The translations under genes and the position numbers were made by a program. A stretch of DNA of 64,000 nt from contig CAWEBE010000081.1 in NCBI GenBank assembly GCA_963806735.1, positions 388,652 through 452,651 of the forward strand. Reading direction: 5' to 3'. The notes below the pieces were generated by a model. It saw nothing but the letters and a program-made list of their open reading frames with translations, was not told the origin of the DNA and searched no databases. The stretch comes from CADEFX01 sp963806735 (GTDB lineage Bacteria > Pseudomonadota > Alphaproteobacteria > Rhizobiales > Hyphomicrobiaceae). Every line of letters starts with the position of its first letter. The stretch's first letter is position 1. This document shows, piece after piece, positions 29,265-37,611 of the stretch.

Positions 29265-29725
29265 GGCGGCCTAGTTTCAGCCGCTCCCAAAATTGCAGTC
29301 GAATTACAACTTATTGAATCACGATCATTTAAGCAGATTTGGGCAAAGGAGGCACGTCCGGCGCTGCTTCCGCTTCATTTTGCATGAAGAATGTGTTACA
29401 TTTATCAGGACGTGGCGTATGGCGACGACTAGGGGAGCTTCCAGCGCTCGCAGAGCGCGAGGAACGCGAGTGTATGCGTACCGGCAATTGTATGGTCGAA
29501 AATGAGGACGATCGATCGCCGACCGCAGAATGGGCTCGTCCGCCGGAGTTCCACTGCGAGGTGAGAGGACGCCTGACATAAGCGGTCCTGTCTCATAGCG
29601 CACTAGGATCAGTGCACGATGGTCTCTGGCTGTCGGGCGTAGTTATTGCGGGTACTCGGCCCCGCGTGGCCTTCGTCTGCCATCACAATGATGGGAGGCG
29701 ACATCTGACGGAGCGAGAAGCATCA
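29265..29725. other. Intergenic region between fdxA and carD
   Basis: About 460 bases with only short unconvincing open frames. A GCGGC-N9-GCCGC hairpin (29264-29282) just after fdxA may be a weak terminator. The remainder should contain the carD promoter. No RNA gene recognised. Confidence 0.4.
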
Positions 29726-30808
29726 ATGGTTCACAAGAAGAAGGCGCCCGGAAAATCAGCAGCGAAGCCGGCCAAGCAGGATAGTCGGCGGGCCGCTGAT
29801 CGGCGGGCGCCGGTCAAGGCCGCGGCCAAGGCTAAGACGTCCGCCAAGCCGGTTGTGGCGAAGGCTGACAAAACCGTAGTTGCCAAGCCCGTCAAGAAGC
29901 CCGAGGTGGTGAAGCCTCCAATCGTTGCCCATGCGGCGCTCAAGAAGCTCAGTCACCCTAAGGTGGCGTCTGGGGCTCAGCCTGGTGTCGGCAAGGGTAC
30001 GCTCGGCAAGGCGCAGCCGAAGGTGGCAGCAGGCGCACAAGCCAAACCCCCGGTGCCTGCCGCGAAGGTGGTCCCATCTGTGGCGGCGCCCCGCGCCATG
30101 CCAGCGGCATTGGGCAAGCCTGCCGCGCCCAAGCTGACGGCGCCTGCGACACCCCCCAAGGCGTCGGTCACGCCCAAGCAACTGGCCGAGAAGGCTGCGG
30201 CCGCGCGTCAGCAACAGCTTGCATCGGCGGCAGGCAATGCAGCGAGCAAGAAGCCGGTCAGCCAGCGCCATGGATTCAAGACCAGTGAATTCATTGTCTA
30301 TCCAGCCCATGGGGTCGGACGGATCGTCGGCATCGAGGAGCAGGAGATCGCCGGCATCTCACTCGAGCTGTTCGTTATCCAGTTCGAGAAAGACAAGATG
30401 ACGCTGCGTGTGCCGACCGGCAAGTCGCAGAGCGTGGGCATGCGCAAGCTTGCCGACGACGGCATCGTCAAGAAGGCGATGGAGACATTGAAAGGCAAGG
30501 CGCGTATCAAGCGTACCATGTGGAGCCGCCGGGCGCAGGAGTACGAGGCCAAGATCAACTCGGGCGACCTGATTTCCATTGCTGAGGTGGTGCGCGATCT
30601 CTACCGATCGGAGACGCAACCTGAGCAGTCCTACTCCGAACGCCAGCTCTATGAGGCGGCGCTCGATCGCATGGCGCGGGAGATTGCCGCTGTCGAGAAG
30701 CTGGACGAGCGCGGTGCTATGCAGCGCATCACCGAGGTGCTGTCGAAGAGTGCCAAGGGCCGCCGCATGGCGGAGGAGGCGAGTTCCGCCGAGATCAAGG
30801 CCGCCTGA
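29726..30808 (+). CDS. carD: CarD/CdnL-family RNA polymerase-binding regulator with long basic N-terminal tail
   Basis: A 360-residue protein. Residues ~182-360 are a CarD domain: FKTSEFIVYPAHGVGRIVGIEEQ is the RNAP-interacting Tudor-like part, followed by the helical DNA-interacting part with MWSRRAQEYEAKINSGD and VVRDLYR. CarD proteins bind the RNA polymerase beta subunit and stabilise open complexes at rRNA and housekeeping promoters. Residues 1-~180 are Lys/Ala/Pro/Val-rich, repetitive and probably disordered, resembling the histone-H1-like AlgP tails. The tail is far longer than in the ordinary ~170-residue CdnL. ATG 29726 begins the lysine-rich run; the frame is open further upstream. 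Confidence 0.92.
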   Translation: MVHKKKAPGKSAAKPAKQDSRRAADRRAPVKAAAKAKTSAKPVVAKADKTVVAKPVKKPEVVKPPIVAHAALKKLSHPKVASGAQPGVGKGTLGKAQPKVAAGAQAKPPVPAAKVVPSVAAPRAMPAALGKPAAPKLTAPATPPKASVTPKQLAEKAAAARQQQLASAAGNAASKKPVSQRHGFKTSEFIVYPAHGVGRIVGIEEQEIAGISLELFVIQFEKDKMTLRVPTGKSQSVGMRKLADDGIVKKAMETLKGKARIKRTMWSRRAQEYEAKINSGDLISIAEVVRDLYRSETQPEQSYSERQLYEAALDRMAREIAAVEKLDERGAMQRITEVLSKSAKGRRMAEEASSAEIKAA

Positions 30809-30826
30809 AGACGGCAACGGCACGAT

Positions 30827-31738
30827 TTAGCGGCGCCCGGCGGCCTGTTCGCCGGGCGCTTCTTTTTGACGGGTGCGCTGAGCACTCCAGCGTTCAGTTG
30901 GTCCGTCAATGAGTTCGAGTTGGCCAGGTGTATCGATCTCGATGAGGGGGCCCGAGCTTAGCCCCACCCAGCCTCTCACCAGCACGACGCGGTCTCTCAG
31001 GTCTTTTGGTTGAACGCCTTGGGGTAAGACATTGGCGGAATGCCTCAGCATGACCGAAAAGCCGGTGCGATCGGGGCGCAAACCAAAATTCAAATACGTC
31101 TGGTCGCGTCCCCCAGAAGTGCCGGCAACGGTGCCAGTGACAAGCTGAAAGGTATGGCGCAGCGGCGCCAGGTCGTCCGGTGCGTCCGCATTCCGCACCT
31201 GGTAAGCCGCATTGGCCCAGAGCCCACGCTTTGCCTCGCGCGCGAGGCGTTCGCGGGCGATCAGAGTGGCGAGGCACGCAGCGTTGTCCGGAAAAGCGTA
31301 AGCGCGCGCCATGCCCTGCTCCAGCATGGCGCCCTGGACCCATTCCTCTTTGCCGTCGCGTTCGACCGTGAGGTGGACTAGCGCGACGGCATAGCGGTCC
31401 ATACGCCGTCCGCCGAACGACAGCGTCACGGAGCGGCCTTGCACCAGATCGGTCAAAGCCCGGATTGCAGCCTGCTCCGGCGGCCAACTGTCTCTGATCG
31501 CGCCGACGTCTGAGGCGCGAGGCGCCAGAGTTCCGATCAACCGTGCCTCGCTGCCGTCGTCGAGCTTGACGGTCTCCCCGTCGATGACACGCGCGACTGC
31601 GCGGGTGGGTCCGGGTTCAAGCCGGCATTCGGCGGCAATTGTTGCCTGTCCGGTGGCGGGCTGTGACATCGCTATCGCTGCATAGGCCAGGCAGCACAAG
31701 AGGCGCGGGGTTCCTGTTTTGAAGGCTTGCCTGATCAT
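30827..31738 (-). CDS. Secreted thermonuclease-like (SNase-fold) protein
   Basis: A 303-residue protein. The start at Met 31738 gives a signal peptide (LLCCLAYAAIAMSQPATGQA). The SNase-like part runs RAVARVIDGETVKLDDGSEARLIGTLAP, then RYAVALVHL and GMARAYAF. The catalytic Arg/Asp/Glu set of true nucleases is only partly visible, so activity is uncertain. The C-terminal ~110 residues are an extra domain. The last codons (GEQAAGRR, stop at 30827) are made by the carD terminator hairpin read on the other strand. Confidence 0.82.
   Translation of the reverse strand: MIRQAFKTGTPRLLCCLAYAAIAMSQPATGQATIAAECRLEPGPTRAVARVIDGETVKLDDGSEARLIGTLAPRASDVGAIRDSWPPEQAAIRALTDLVQGRSVTLSFGGRRMDRYAVALVHLTVERDGKEEWVQGAMLEQGMARAYAFPDNAACLATLIARERLAREAKRGLWANAAYQVRNADAPDDLAPLRHTFQLVTGTVAGTSGGRDQTYLNFGLRPDRTGFSVMLRHSANVLPQGVQPKDLRDRVVLVRGWVGLSSGPLIEIDTPGQLELIDGPTERWSAQRTRQKEAPGEQAAGRR
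30833..30867 (+). terminator. Rho-independent terminator after carD
   Basis: Perfect 10-bp stem GCGCCCGGCG / CGCCGGGCGC with a 7-base loop, followed by TTCTTTTT, 24 bases after the carD stop. It lies inside the last codons of the convergent SNase-like gene. Confidence 0.88.
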
Positions 31739-31892
31739 GCTCCCCACCGACCGTGGGCGGGTGATGGCTCTTGCGCGCCACGGCTTTTCAAGTATAGCGC
31801 AACAGCCAATCCCCATCGATGATGGGGTTGCTGCATGTTCGCAAGGCTATGACGGCGACTGGTCAAACAGGTCGCATGTCCAAGAGATGCCG

Positions 31893-33068
31893 ATGAGCAC
31901 CGACGCAAATCCTGCTAATGCCACGACCCATCCCTCTGACGTCTATCGGCTGCGATTGCCCGGGCCGATCGCGGTTCCGGAGCGGGTGCGTGCCGCGATC
32001 GCACGGCCAGTGGTCTCTCATCGCGGGCCGGAATTCCGCAAGATCTGGGCAGATGTGATCGGCAAGCTCCAGCCGCTGTTCGGCACGCGAAACCAGGTGC
32101 ATCTGTTCGCCACGAGCGGGACGGGCGTCATGGAGGCTGCGATCCTCAACATCGTCGCGCCGGGCGAGCGCCTGCTCATCGTGCAGAACGGACAATGGGG
32201 CGAGCGGTTCACCGCGATCGCCAAGGCGATGGGTGCCATCGTTGACCAGATCGAGGTCCCGTGGGGCGAGAACGTCGATCCGGTGGTGCTGGAAATGCAG
32301 CTCGATGCGCACGACTATCGAGCGCTGGTTCTCGTGCACAATGAGAGCTCGACGGGTGTGGCAGGGGATCTCGCCGCAGCTGGAAAGCTTCTTCTCGCCC
32401 GACCTACACTGCTCGTTGCCGATACCGTCAGCGGACTTGCAGGTATGGAGTTGTGCCAGGACGAGTGGGGCGTGGATGTCCTCATCTCCGGCTCGCAAAA
32501 GGCGTTGATGTGCCCGCCAGGCTTGGGTCTGCTAAGCGTCAGCGACAAAGCCTGGAAGGTGATCGAGCGGGACAGCGGCATGCCGCGGTTCTATTTCGAT
32601 CTGCGGCGTGCACGTGAGGCGTATGCCAAGGGCGAAGCGACATTCACGCCGGCGGTCTCCCTTGTCCAGGGCCTCGACGTGGCGCTCGACATGATCCATG
32701 AGGAGGGCATCGCCAACGTGTTGGAGCGGCATCGCAAACTTGCGCGGGGTTTGAAGGCCGGTGCGGAGGTGCTGGGGCTCGAGAACTTCGCCCGCGCATC
32801 TCTGCAATCGAACACTGTGTCCGTCTTTCACACACCACAAGGGTTGGACGGAGCGCAAATCGTGCGCCGCATGTACGAGAAGCATCGAACGGTGATTGCC
32901 GGCGCGCGCAATCGCATGGCGAGCAAGATGATCCGCATCGGCACCATGGGTGCGATAGGCGAGGGCGATATTCTCACCGATCTGCTTCACCTCGAGGATG
33001 TGCTGATCGATCTCGGCATGTCGGTGAAGCGGGGAGCGGGCATTGCCGCCGCCGCTGCCGCATTCTAA
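31893..33068 (+). CDS. Alanine/serine-glyoxylate-type aminotransferase (class V)
   Basis: A 391-residue PLP enzyme of the alanine-glyoxylate/serine-glyoxylate aminotransferase group. FATSGTGVMEAAILNIV binds the phosphate, VADTVSGLAGMEL carries the PLP Asp, and Lys203 in ISGSQKALMCPPG is the Schiff-base residue. It likely makes glycine from glyoxylate using serine or alanine. ATG 31893 has AAGAG at good spacing; ATG 31887 is equally usable, and the longer frame to 31719 is not credible. Confidence 0.9.
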   Translation: MSTDANPANATTHPSDVYRLRLPGPIAVPERVRAAIARPVVSHRGPEFRKIWADVIGKLQPLFGTRNQVHLFATSGTGVMEAAILNIVAPGERLLIVQNGQWGERFTAIAKAMGAIVDQIEVPWGENVDPVVLEMQLDAHDYRALVLVHNESSTGVAGDLAAAGKLLLARPTLLVADTVSGLAGMELCQDEWGVDVLISGSQKALMCPPGLGLLSVSDKAWKVIERDSGMPRFYFDLRRAREAYAKGEATFTPAVSLVQGLDVALDMIHEEGIANVLERHRKLARGLKAGAEVLGLENFARASLQSNTVSVFHTPQGLDGAQIVRRMYEKHRTVIAGARNRMASKMIRIGTMGAIGEGDILTDLLHLEDVLIDLGMSVKRGAGIAAAAAAF

Positions 33069-33071
33069 GTT

Positions 33072-34262
33072 TCACGTAACGACTTTGGTGGCTTTCAGCT
33101 CGCCGATCTCCGCCTCGGACAGACCCAGGTCTTTCAGGACCTCTTCTGAGTTCTGGCCAAGGCCTGGGGCCGGACGGCGAATGGCACACGGCGTCTCGGA
33201 CAGCTTCACGGGGAAGCCGACCATGCGGATGCTGCCGAACGGTCCATGGTCGACGTCGAGAACCATGTCCTGTGCCTTGATCTGCGGATCGTCGAAGACT
33301 TCTCCGACGGAGAGGACCTTGCCGCACGGTACGCCGGCTGCATTCAAGCGCTCGATCCAATTGTCCTGTGTATCGGCCGCGAGGCGCTCATTAATGGGGC
33401 CGCGCAGCTCGTGCCGCTTCGCGTGACGCTGTGCGTTGGTCTTGTACTCGGCCCGCTCCAGCATTTCCGACAACCCGATCGTGCGCATGAAGCGCTGCAG
33501 CGTCTCATTGGTCGCCGGCGCCACGGCGATATCGCCGTCCTTGGCGCGGAACAGACTGTAGGGGGCGCAGATCGGGTGATCGTTGCCAGTGCGCTCGGGC
33601 TCCTTGCCCTTGGCGAAATACTCAGACGCGAGGTAGGCCAGCATGCTCACCATGCCATTGACCATGGCCGCCTCGACGCGCTGACCGCGACCGCTCTTCT
33701 GGCGGGCGTGCAGGGCATTGACGATACCGAACGCGCAGTAGAGCCCCGCGATCAGGTCCGTTAGAGGCGGGGCGGCGCGCATGGGCTCGCTGCCGGGCGC
33801 GCCGGTCGTGCTCATGAGACCGCTCATGGCCTGGGCGATGAAGTCGAAGGCTGGCCGTTCCACGTAGGGTCCAGTTGAGCCGTAGCCGTTGATGCTGGCG
33901 ACAATCAGCTTGGGATTGAGCTCATCGAGCCGCGCCTGAGTGAGGCCCATTTCGGCCAGCACGCCGGGGCGGAAGTTCTCGACCAGCACATCGGCCTTGG
34001 AGATCAGGCGGTCCAGCACTCGTCTGCCCTGCGGGCTTCTCAGATCGATGGCGAGCGAGCGCTTGTTCCTATTGAAGGAGGCGAAGTACCAGCTCATCCC
34101 GGCTTTGACATCGCCGGCTCCACGCACGGTATCGCCTTTGCCCGGCGGCTCGATCTTGATGACGTCGGCGCCCATGTCTGCAAGCAGCATGGTGCAGAAC
34201 GGACCCGACAACACGCGCGTCAGGTCGACAACATTGATGCCCGAAAGCGGCTGCTCGCTCAT
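33072..34262 (-). CDS. CaiB/BaiF family (class III) CoA-transferase
   Basis: A 396-residue family III CoA-transferase. N-terminal GINVVDLTRVLSGPFCTMLLADMGADVIKIEPP and VENFRPG are diagnostic, and the catalytic Asp is Asp169 in APPLTDLIAGLY. Acyl specificity (formyl, succinyl, carnitine, mesaconyl and so on) is not predictable. Convergent with the aminotransferase, with only 3 bases between stops. Confidence 0.94.
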   Translation of the reverse strand: MSEQPLSGINVVDLTRVLSGPFCTMLLADMGADVIKIEPPGKGDTVRGAGDVKAGMSWYFASFNRNKRSLAIDLRSPQGRRVLDRLISKADVLVENFRPGVLAEMGLTQARLDELNPKLIVASINGYGSTGPYVERPAFDFIAQAMSGLMSTTGAPGSEPMRAAPPLTDLIAGLYCAFGIVNALHARQKSGRGQRVEAAMVNGMVSMLAYLASEYFAKGKEPERTGNDHPICAPYSLFRAKDGDIAVAPATNETLQRFMRTIGLSEMLERAEYKTNAQRHAKRHELRGPINERLAADTQDNWIERLNAAGVPCGKVLSVGEVFDDPQIKAQDMVLDVDHGPFGSIRMVGFPVKLSETPCAIRRPAPGLGQNSEEVLKDLGLSEAEIGELKATKVVT

Positions 34263-34542
34263 GTGCTTCCTTTATTGCAACAAGCCTTTATTGCGCCGAG
34301 CCGCGTGCACTTGGGTTGCGCAAATGATGGCAAGTCTGGATCCCGACCCGCAGAATGCAGCGGGCGCCAAGCCATGCCAATGGGGCAGTTGGTGCTGTCA
34401 CCAGCGGCAGGTGGGACTGTGCCCGCCAAATCCCGAATGTCTCATGATTAACCGCTCCTTAAAGTCGGTCTGGCATTGACGAGATGCGGGACAGAGGGCG
34501 CCGGTGCGCCCGAACGGCATCTGGCTTGCGGATACCACGAGC
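34263..34542. promoter_or_regulatory. Divergent spacer with a 10-bp direct repeat
   Basis: Between the CoA-transferase and the PBP gene. CCTTTATTGC occurs at 34269-34278 and again at 34285-34294, just upstream of the CoA-transferase start, a spacing (16 bases) suited to a tandem regulator site. No regulator is known for it. Confidence 0.35.
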
Positions 34543-36501
34543 ATGGCGCGCAAGAGGCCGACACGAGCCGAGCCGGACTTGGGTCCGAGCGCGACTGCGC
34601 CCGGCCGGCCGAGAAGCCGAGCCAGCCGCCCCAAGAAGCGCCGTTGGTATGGGAGGCTGCGCGTTGTGACGGTGGCGGCGGTTCTTGCCGGCCTCATCGG
34701 CTCGATCGCCCTATCACTGGCGTTGATCTACTACACAGTCAGGTTTCCGGACCCGATCGCGCTGCGTCAGCGCGATAGCGCCCCTATCGTGCGCGTGCTG
34801 GCGGCGGACGGCTCGGCGCTTGCCGAGCGCGGCGAGGCCTATGATTTTATTCCCTTCGACCTGCTGCCGCGACATGTCATCGACGCTGTGCTCGCTATCG
34901 AGGACCGCCGTTTCTTCGAGCATCACGGCCTCGATCCCGTCGGCCTCCTGCGGGCGATGTTCGCCAATCTCAGGGCGGGGCGCTATGCGCAAGGCGGCTC
35001 CACGCTGACGCAGCAGCTGGCCAAGAACCTTTTTTTGACTTCAGAGCGGTCGCTCCGGCGCAAGATCGAGGAGCTGATGCTGGCTGTATGGCTGGAGGTT
35101 CGCCTGACCAAGCAGGACATCCTCGAGCTCTATCTCAACCGGGTCTACTTCGGTAGCGGCGCCTACGGCATCGAAGCGGCGGCGCAGCGTTATTTCGCCA
35201 AGTCGGCCCGCAATCTCGCGCTTGGCGAGGCCGCGGTGATCGCCGGTCTCCTCAAAGCGCCGTCGAAATACTCGCCCGCCTCGAGCCCCACTTTGGCCAG
35301 GTCGCGCGGACGCCTTGTCCTCAAGCGAATGCTGGCGACCGGTCGCATCACACCGGTGGACCAGATGAAGGCCGAGCGCCGGGCCGTCGCTTTTGCGCCA
35401 CCACGACCGGGTCGTGGCCCCACCGGCTACGAGTACGCCGTGGAGTATGTGCTCGAGCATTTGCCGCCATTGATCGGTGCGACGCCGAAAGAGATCATCG
35501 TCGAGACCACCATCGACGCCGGCCTGCAACGGCAGGCGCAAGCGATCGTCGAGCGCGCGCTGACCACGGAAGGGCGCGGAGCCGGAGCGAGCCAGGCTGC
35601 GGTCCTGGTCCTGGACACGGATGGAAGCATACGCGCGCTCGTCGGCGGGCGCTCATTTGCGGAAAGCCAGTTCGATCGCGCGACAACAGCGCGCAGGCAG
35701 CCCGGCTCGGCATTCAAGCCGATTATCTATCTTACAGCTTTGGAACAGGGCCGATCACCCGATAGCCTGGCGCAGGATACCCCGATCACTGTCGCCGGCT
35801 GGAGTCCGCGCAACAACTCGGGTCTCTATCAGGGCTCCATGACGCTTCGCACCGCGCTCGCCCAATCGGTCAACACGGTGGCGGTACGCCTGCAGCAGGA
35901 TGTCGGTACGTCTCGGGTCATCGCTTTGGCCCGCCGGCTGGGTCTCAAGTCTGACCTGCGTGACAGCCCGACACTCGCGCTGGGCACATCCGAGGTGTCC
36001 CTGCTGGAGTTGACGAGCGTGTACGGCACGCTGGCAAGTGGCGGCCTCGGGATCAGTCCGCACGCCGTGCGCAGAGTGCGCACTGGATCCGGCACGATGC
36101 TCTATGCACGCGGTGCAATGCGGCAGCGGCTGCTGGTTGCGCCTGACCATGTGGGCGCCATGAGCGACATGCTGAATGCGGCGCTGGTGTCCGGGACCGG
36201 CCGCCGTGCCCTGCTGCCGCGCCATCCGGCAGCGGGCAAGACCGGCACGACGCAGGAGTTCCGTGATGCCTGGTTCGTCGGCTACACCGCTCATCTCGCT
36301 GGTGGTGTGTGGGTCGGCAATGACGATGCCCGGCCCATGCACCGCGTCGCCGGCGGTGGCCTGCCGGCGCGCATCTGGCGCGAAGTGATGATGGCAGCGC
36401 ACGAGGGATTGCAACCGCACGTATTGCCCGGCATGAAGACGGCGCCTGGGGCACAAGTCTCCGGCATAGCGCCACCGATTTTGGCAACTGGTCAGCGGTA
36501 G
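34543..36501 (+). CDS. Penicillin-binding protein 1A family (bifunctional glycosyltransferase/transpeptidase)
   Basis: A 652-residue class A PBP. It has a basic cytoplasmic tail, then a membrane anchor at ~41-63, then a GT51 glycosyltransferase domain with catalytic Glu120-Asp121 (AIEDRRFFEHHG) and GGSTLTQQLAKNLF at 151-164. The transpeptidase domain has Ser389-x-x-Lys392, SVN at 442-444 and KTG at 566-568. ATG 34543 is used; GTG 34504 upstream is possible. It is shorter than E. coli PBP1A, so it lacks the large OB insert. Confidence 0.93.
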   Translation: MARKRPTRAEPDLGPSATAPGRPRSRASRPKKRRWYGRLRVVTVAAVLAGLIGSIALSLALIYYTVRFPDPIALRQRDSAPIVRVLAADGSALAERGEAYDFIPFDLLPRHVIDAVLAIEDRRFFEHHGLDPVGLLRAMFANLRAGRYAQGGSTLTQQLAKNLFLTSERSLRRKIEELMLAVWLEVRLTKQDILELYLNRVYFGSGAYGIEAAAQRYFAKSARNLALGEAAVIAGLLKAPSKYSPASSPTLARSRGRLVLKRMLATGRITPVDQMKAERRAVAFAPPRPGRGPTGYEYAVEYVLEHLPPLIGATPKEIIVETTIDAGLQRQAQAIVERALTTEGRGAGASQAAVLVLDTDGSIRALVGGRSFAESQFDRATTARRQPGSAFKPIIYLTALEQGRSPDSLAQDTPITVAGWSPRNNSGLYQGSMTLRTALAQSVNTVAVRLQQDVGTSRVIALARRLGLKSDLRDSPTLALGTSEVSLLELTSVYGTLASGGLGISPHAVRRVRTGSGTMLYARGAMRQRLLVAPDHVGAMSDMLNAALVSGTGRRALLPRHPAAGKTGTTQEFRDAWFVGYTAHLAGGVWVGNDDARPMHRVAGGGLPARIWREVMMAAHEGLQPHVLPGMKTAPGAQVSGIAPPILATGQR

Positions 36502-36532
36502 TGCGGTAGCCACCTTGCTCGCGCGGCGGAGG

Positions 36533-37294
36533 TCAGAGTTCCATGCCGTAGCGATAGAGGTCCATGCCGTGGATTCGCAGCCAGACCTTGGCCTCCTCGA
36601 AGGCCGGCAATGTTTTGGCCACGAGGCGCCAGAAGCGCGGTCCATGGTTCATCTCGGCCAGATGGGCCACCTCATGAGCCGCGACATAGTCGAGGACGAA
36701 TGGCGGGGCGAGAACCAGACGCCAAGAAAAGGAGAGCTGTCCAGCGCTCGAGCACGACCCCCACCGGCTTTTCTGGTCACGCAGCGTAATGCGTCGCGCC
36801 CTGACCCCAAGGTTGCGCGCGTGAACGGCAACGCGTGCGTCGAGATCCTTGCCGGCTTCACTGCTCAGCCAATCCTTGAGCCGCCGCGGTGCGTGCTCAG
36901 GTGAGCCTGAAACGCGCAGGCGCGGCAGATTTCCCCCAGATCTGGGCCCGAGACTGACCACGGCGCGTCCACGGCCACGCCCGACGAATGCAACCTCGTG
37001 CGGCAGGCCGCGCAGCGGGATGATGGCGCCGTCGCGGAACGGCGCGGGCTCCGGCACGCCTTCCAGTCTTTCCCTGACCCAGTCCAGGCTGCGCGAGAGA
37101 AATTGATCGGCCTCTCGGAAGTCGGAGCTGCGCGGCATGGTCAGGATGACCGCGCGGCGCGTACGGCTCACGCGCAACGTCAGTCGCCGCGCGGTCGGGT
37201 GCCGACGCACCTCGACTGGAGCCGGAATGCCGTCAACCCTCAACAAACGAACGGACGGCGATGATCTTGCGCTCGACCGTGCCATGATCTTCAT
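36533..37294 (-). CDS. YgjP-like (M48/DUF45) metallopeptidase
   Basis: A 253-residue zinc protease-like protein. The HExxH motif is His207-Glu208-x-x-His211 (VAAHEVAHLAEMNHGPRFW) with His217 as third ligand. The upstream LRDQKSRWGSCSS segment and the leading beta-rich part are typical of YgjP/DUF45. The start with GAGGGG is Met 37294. It is convergent with the PBP gene. Biological substrate unknown. Confidence 0.87.
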   Translation of the reverse strand: MKIMARSSARSSPSVRLLRVDGIPAPVEVRRHPTARRLTLRVSRTRRAVILTMPRSSDFREADQFLSRSLDWVRERLEGVPEPAPFRDGAIIPLRGLPHEVAFVGRGRGRAVVSLGPRSGGNLPRLRVSGSPEHAPRRLKDWLSSEAGKDLDARVAVHARNLGVRARRITLRDQKSRWGSCSSAGQLSFSWRLVLAPPFVLDYVAAHEVAHLAEMNHGPRFWRLVAKTLPAFEEAKVWLRIHGMDLYRYGMEL

Positions 37295-37611
37295 TTGCCC
37301 CTCGATACGCCGCAATAGAGCACGCTTGGTATCTCAGCCTGCGCTGGCGATTTGCAAGCTCCCTTCTCACATCAGCTCAGGCCTTCGCAACTGTTTGAGG
37401 CATGCGTGCGGCAATGCCATGCGCGAGTTGTCCACTTTCCGAGTGCCGAGCACGACGCAAGTCGAAATCAATCGCGCAGGTAACCCCATCCATAACAATT
37501 TCTGCTGTAGCAGGTTTTGCGGCACGCGTGTCGCGGCGGAAGGAATGACAGCGCATGCGCTTGTGAGCCTGTTGCGTTGACGCAACGCGTGTGTCACGCC
37601 CGCATTCGGCC
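37295..37611. other. Intergenic region with a short palindrome
   Basis: About 315 bases with no supportable gene. It lies between the metallopeptidase start and the phaZ stop. GTTGCGT-TG-ACGCAAC at 37571-37586 is a 7-bp inverted repeat just downstream of phaZ, either an operator or part of a terminator. It lacks a T-run on the phaZ side. Confidence 0.35.
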
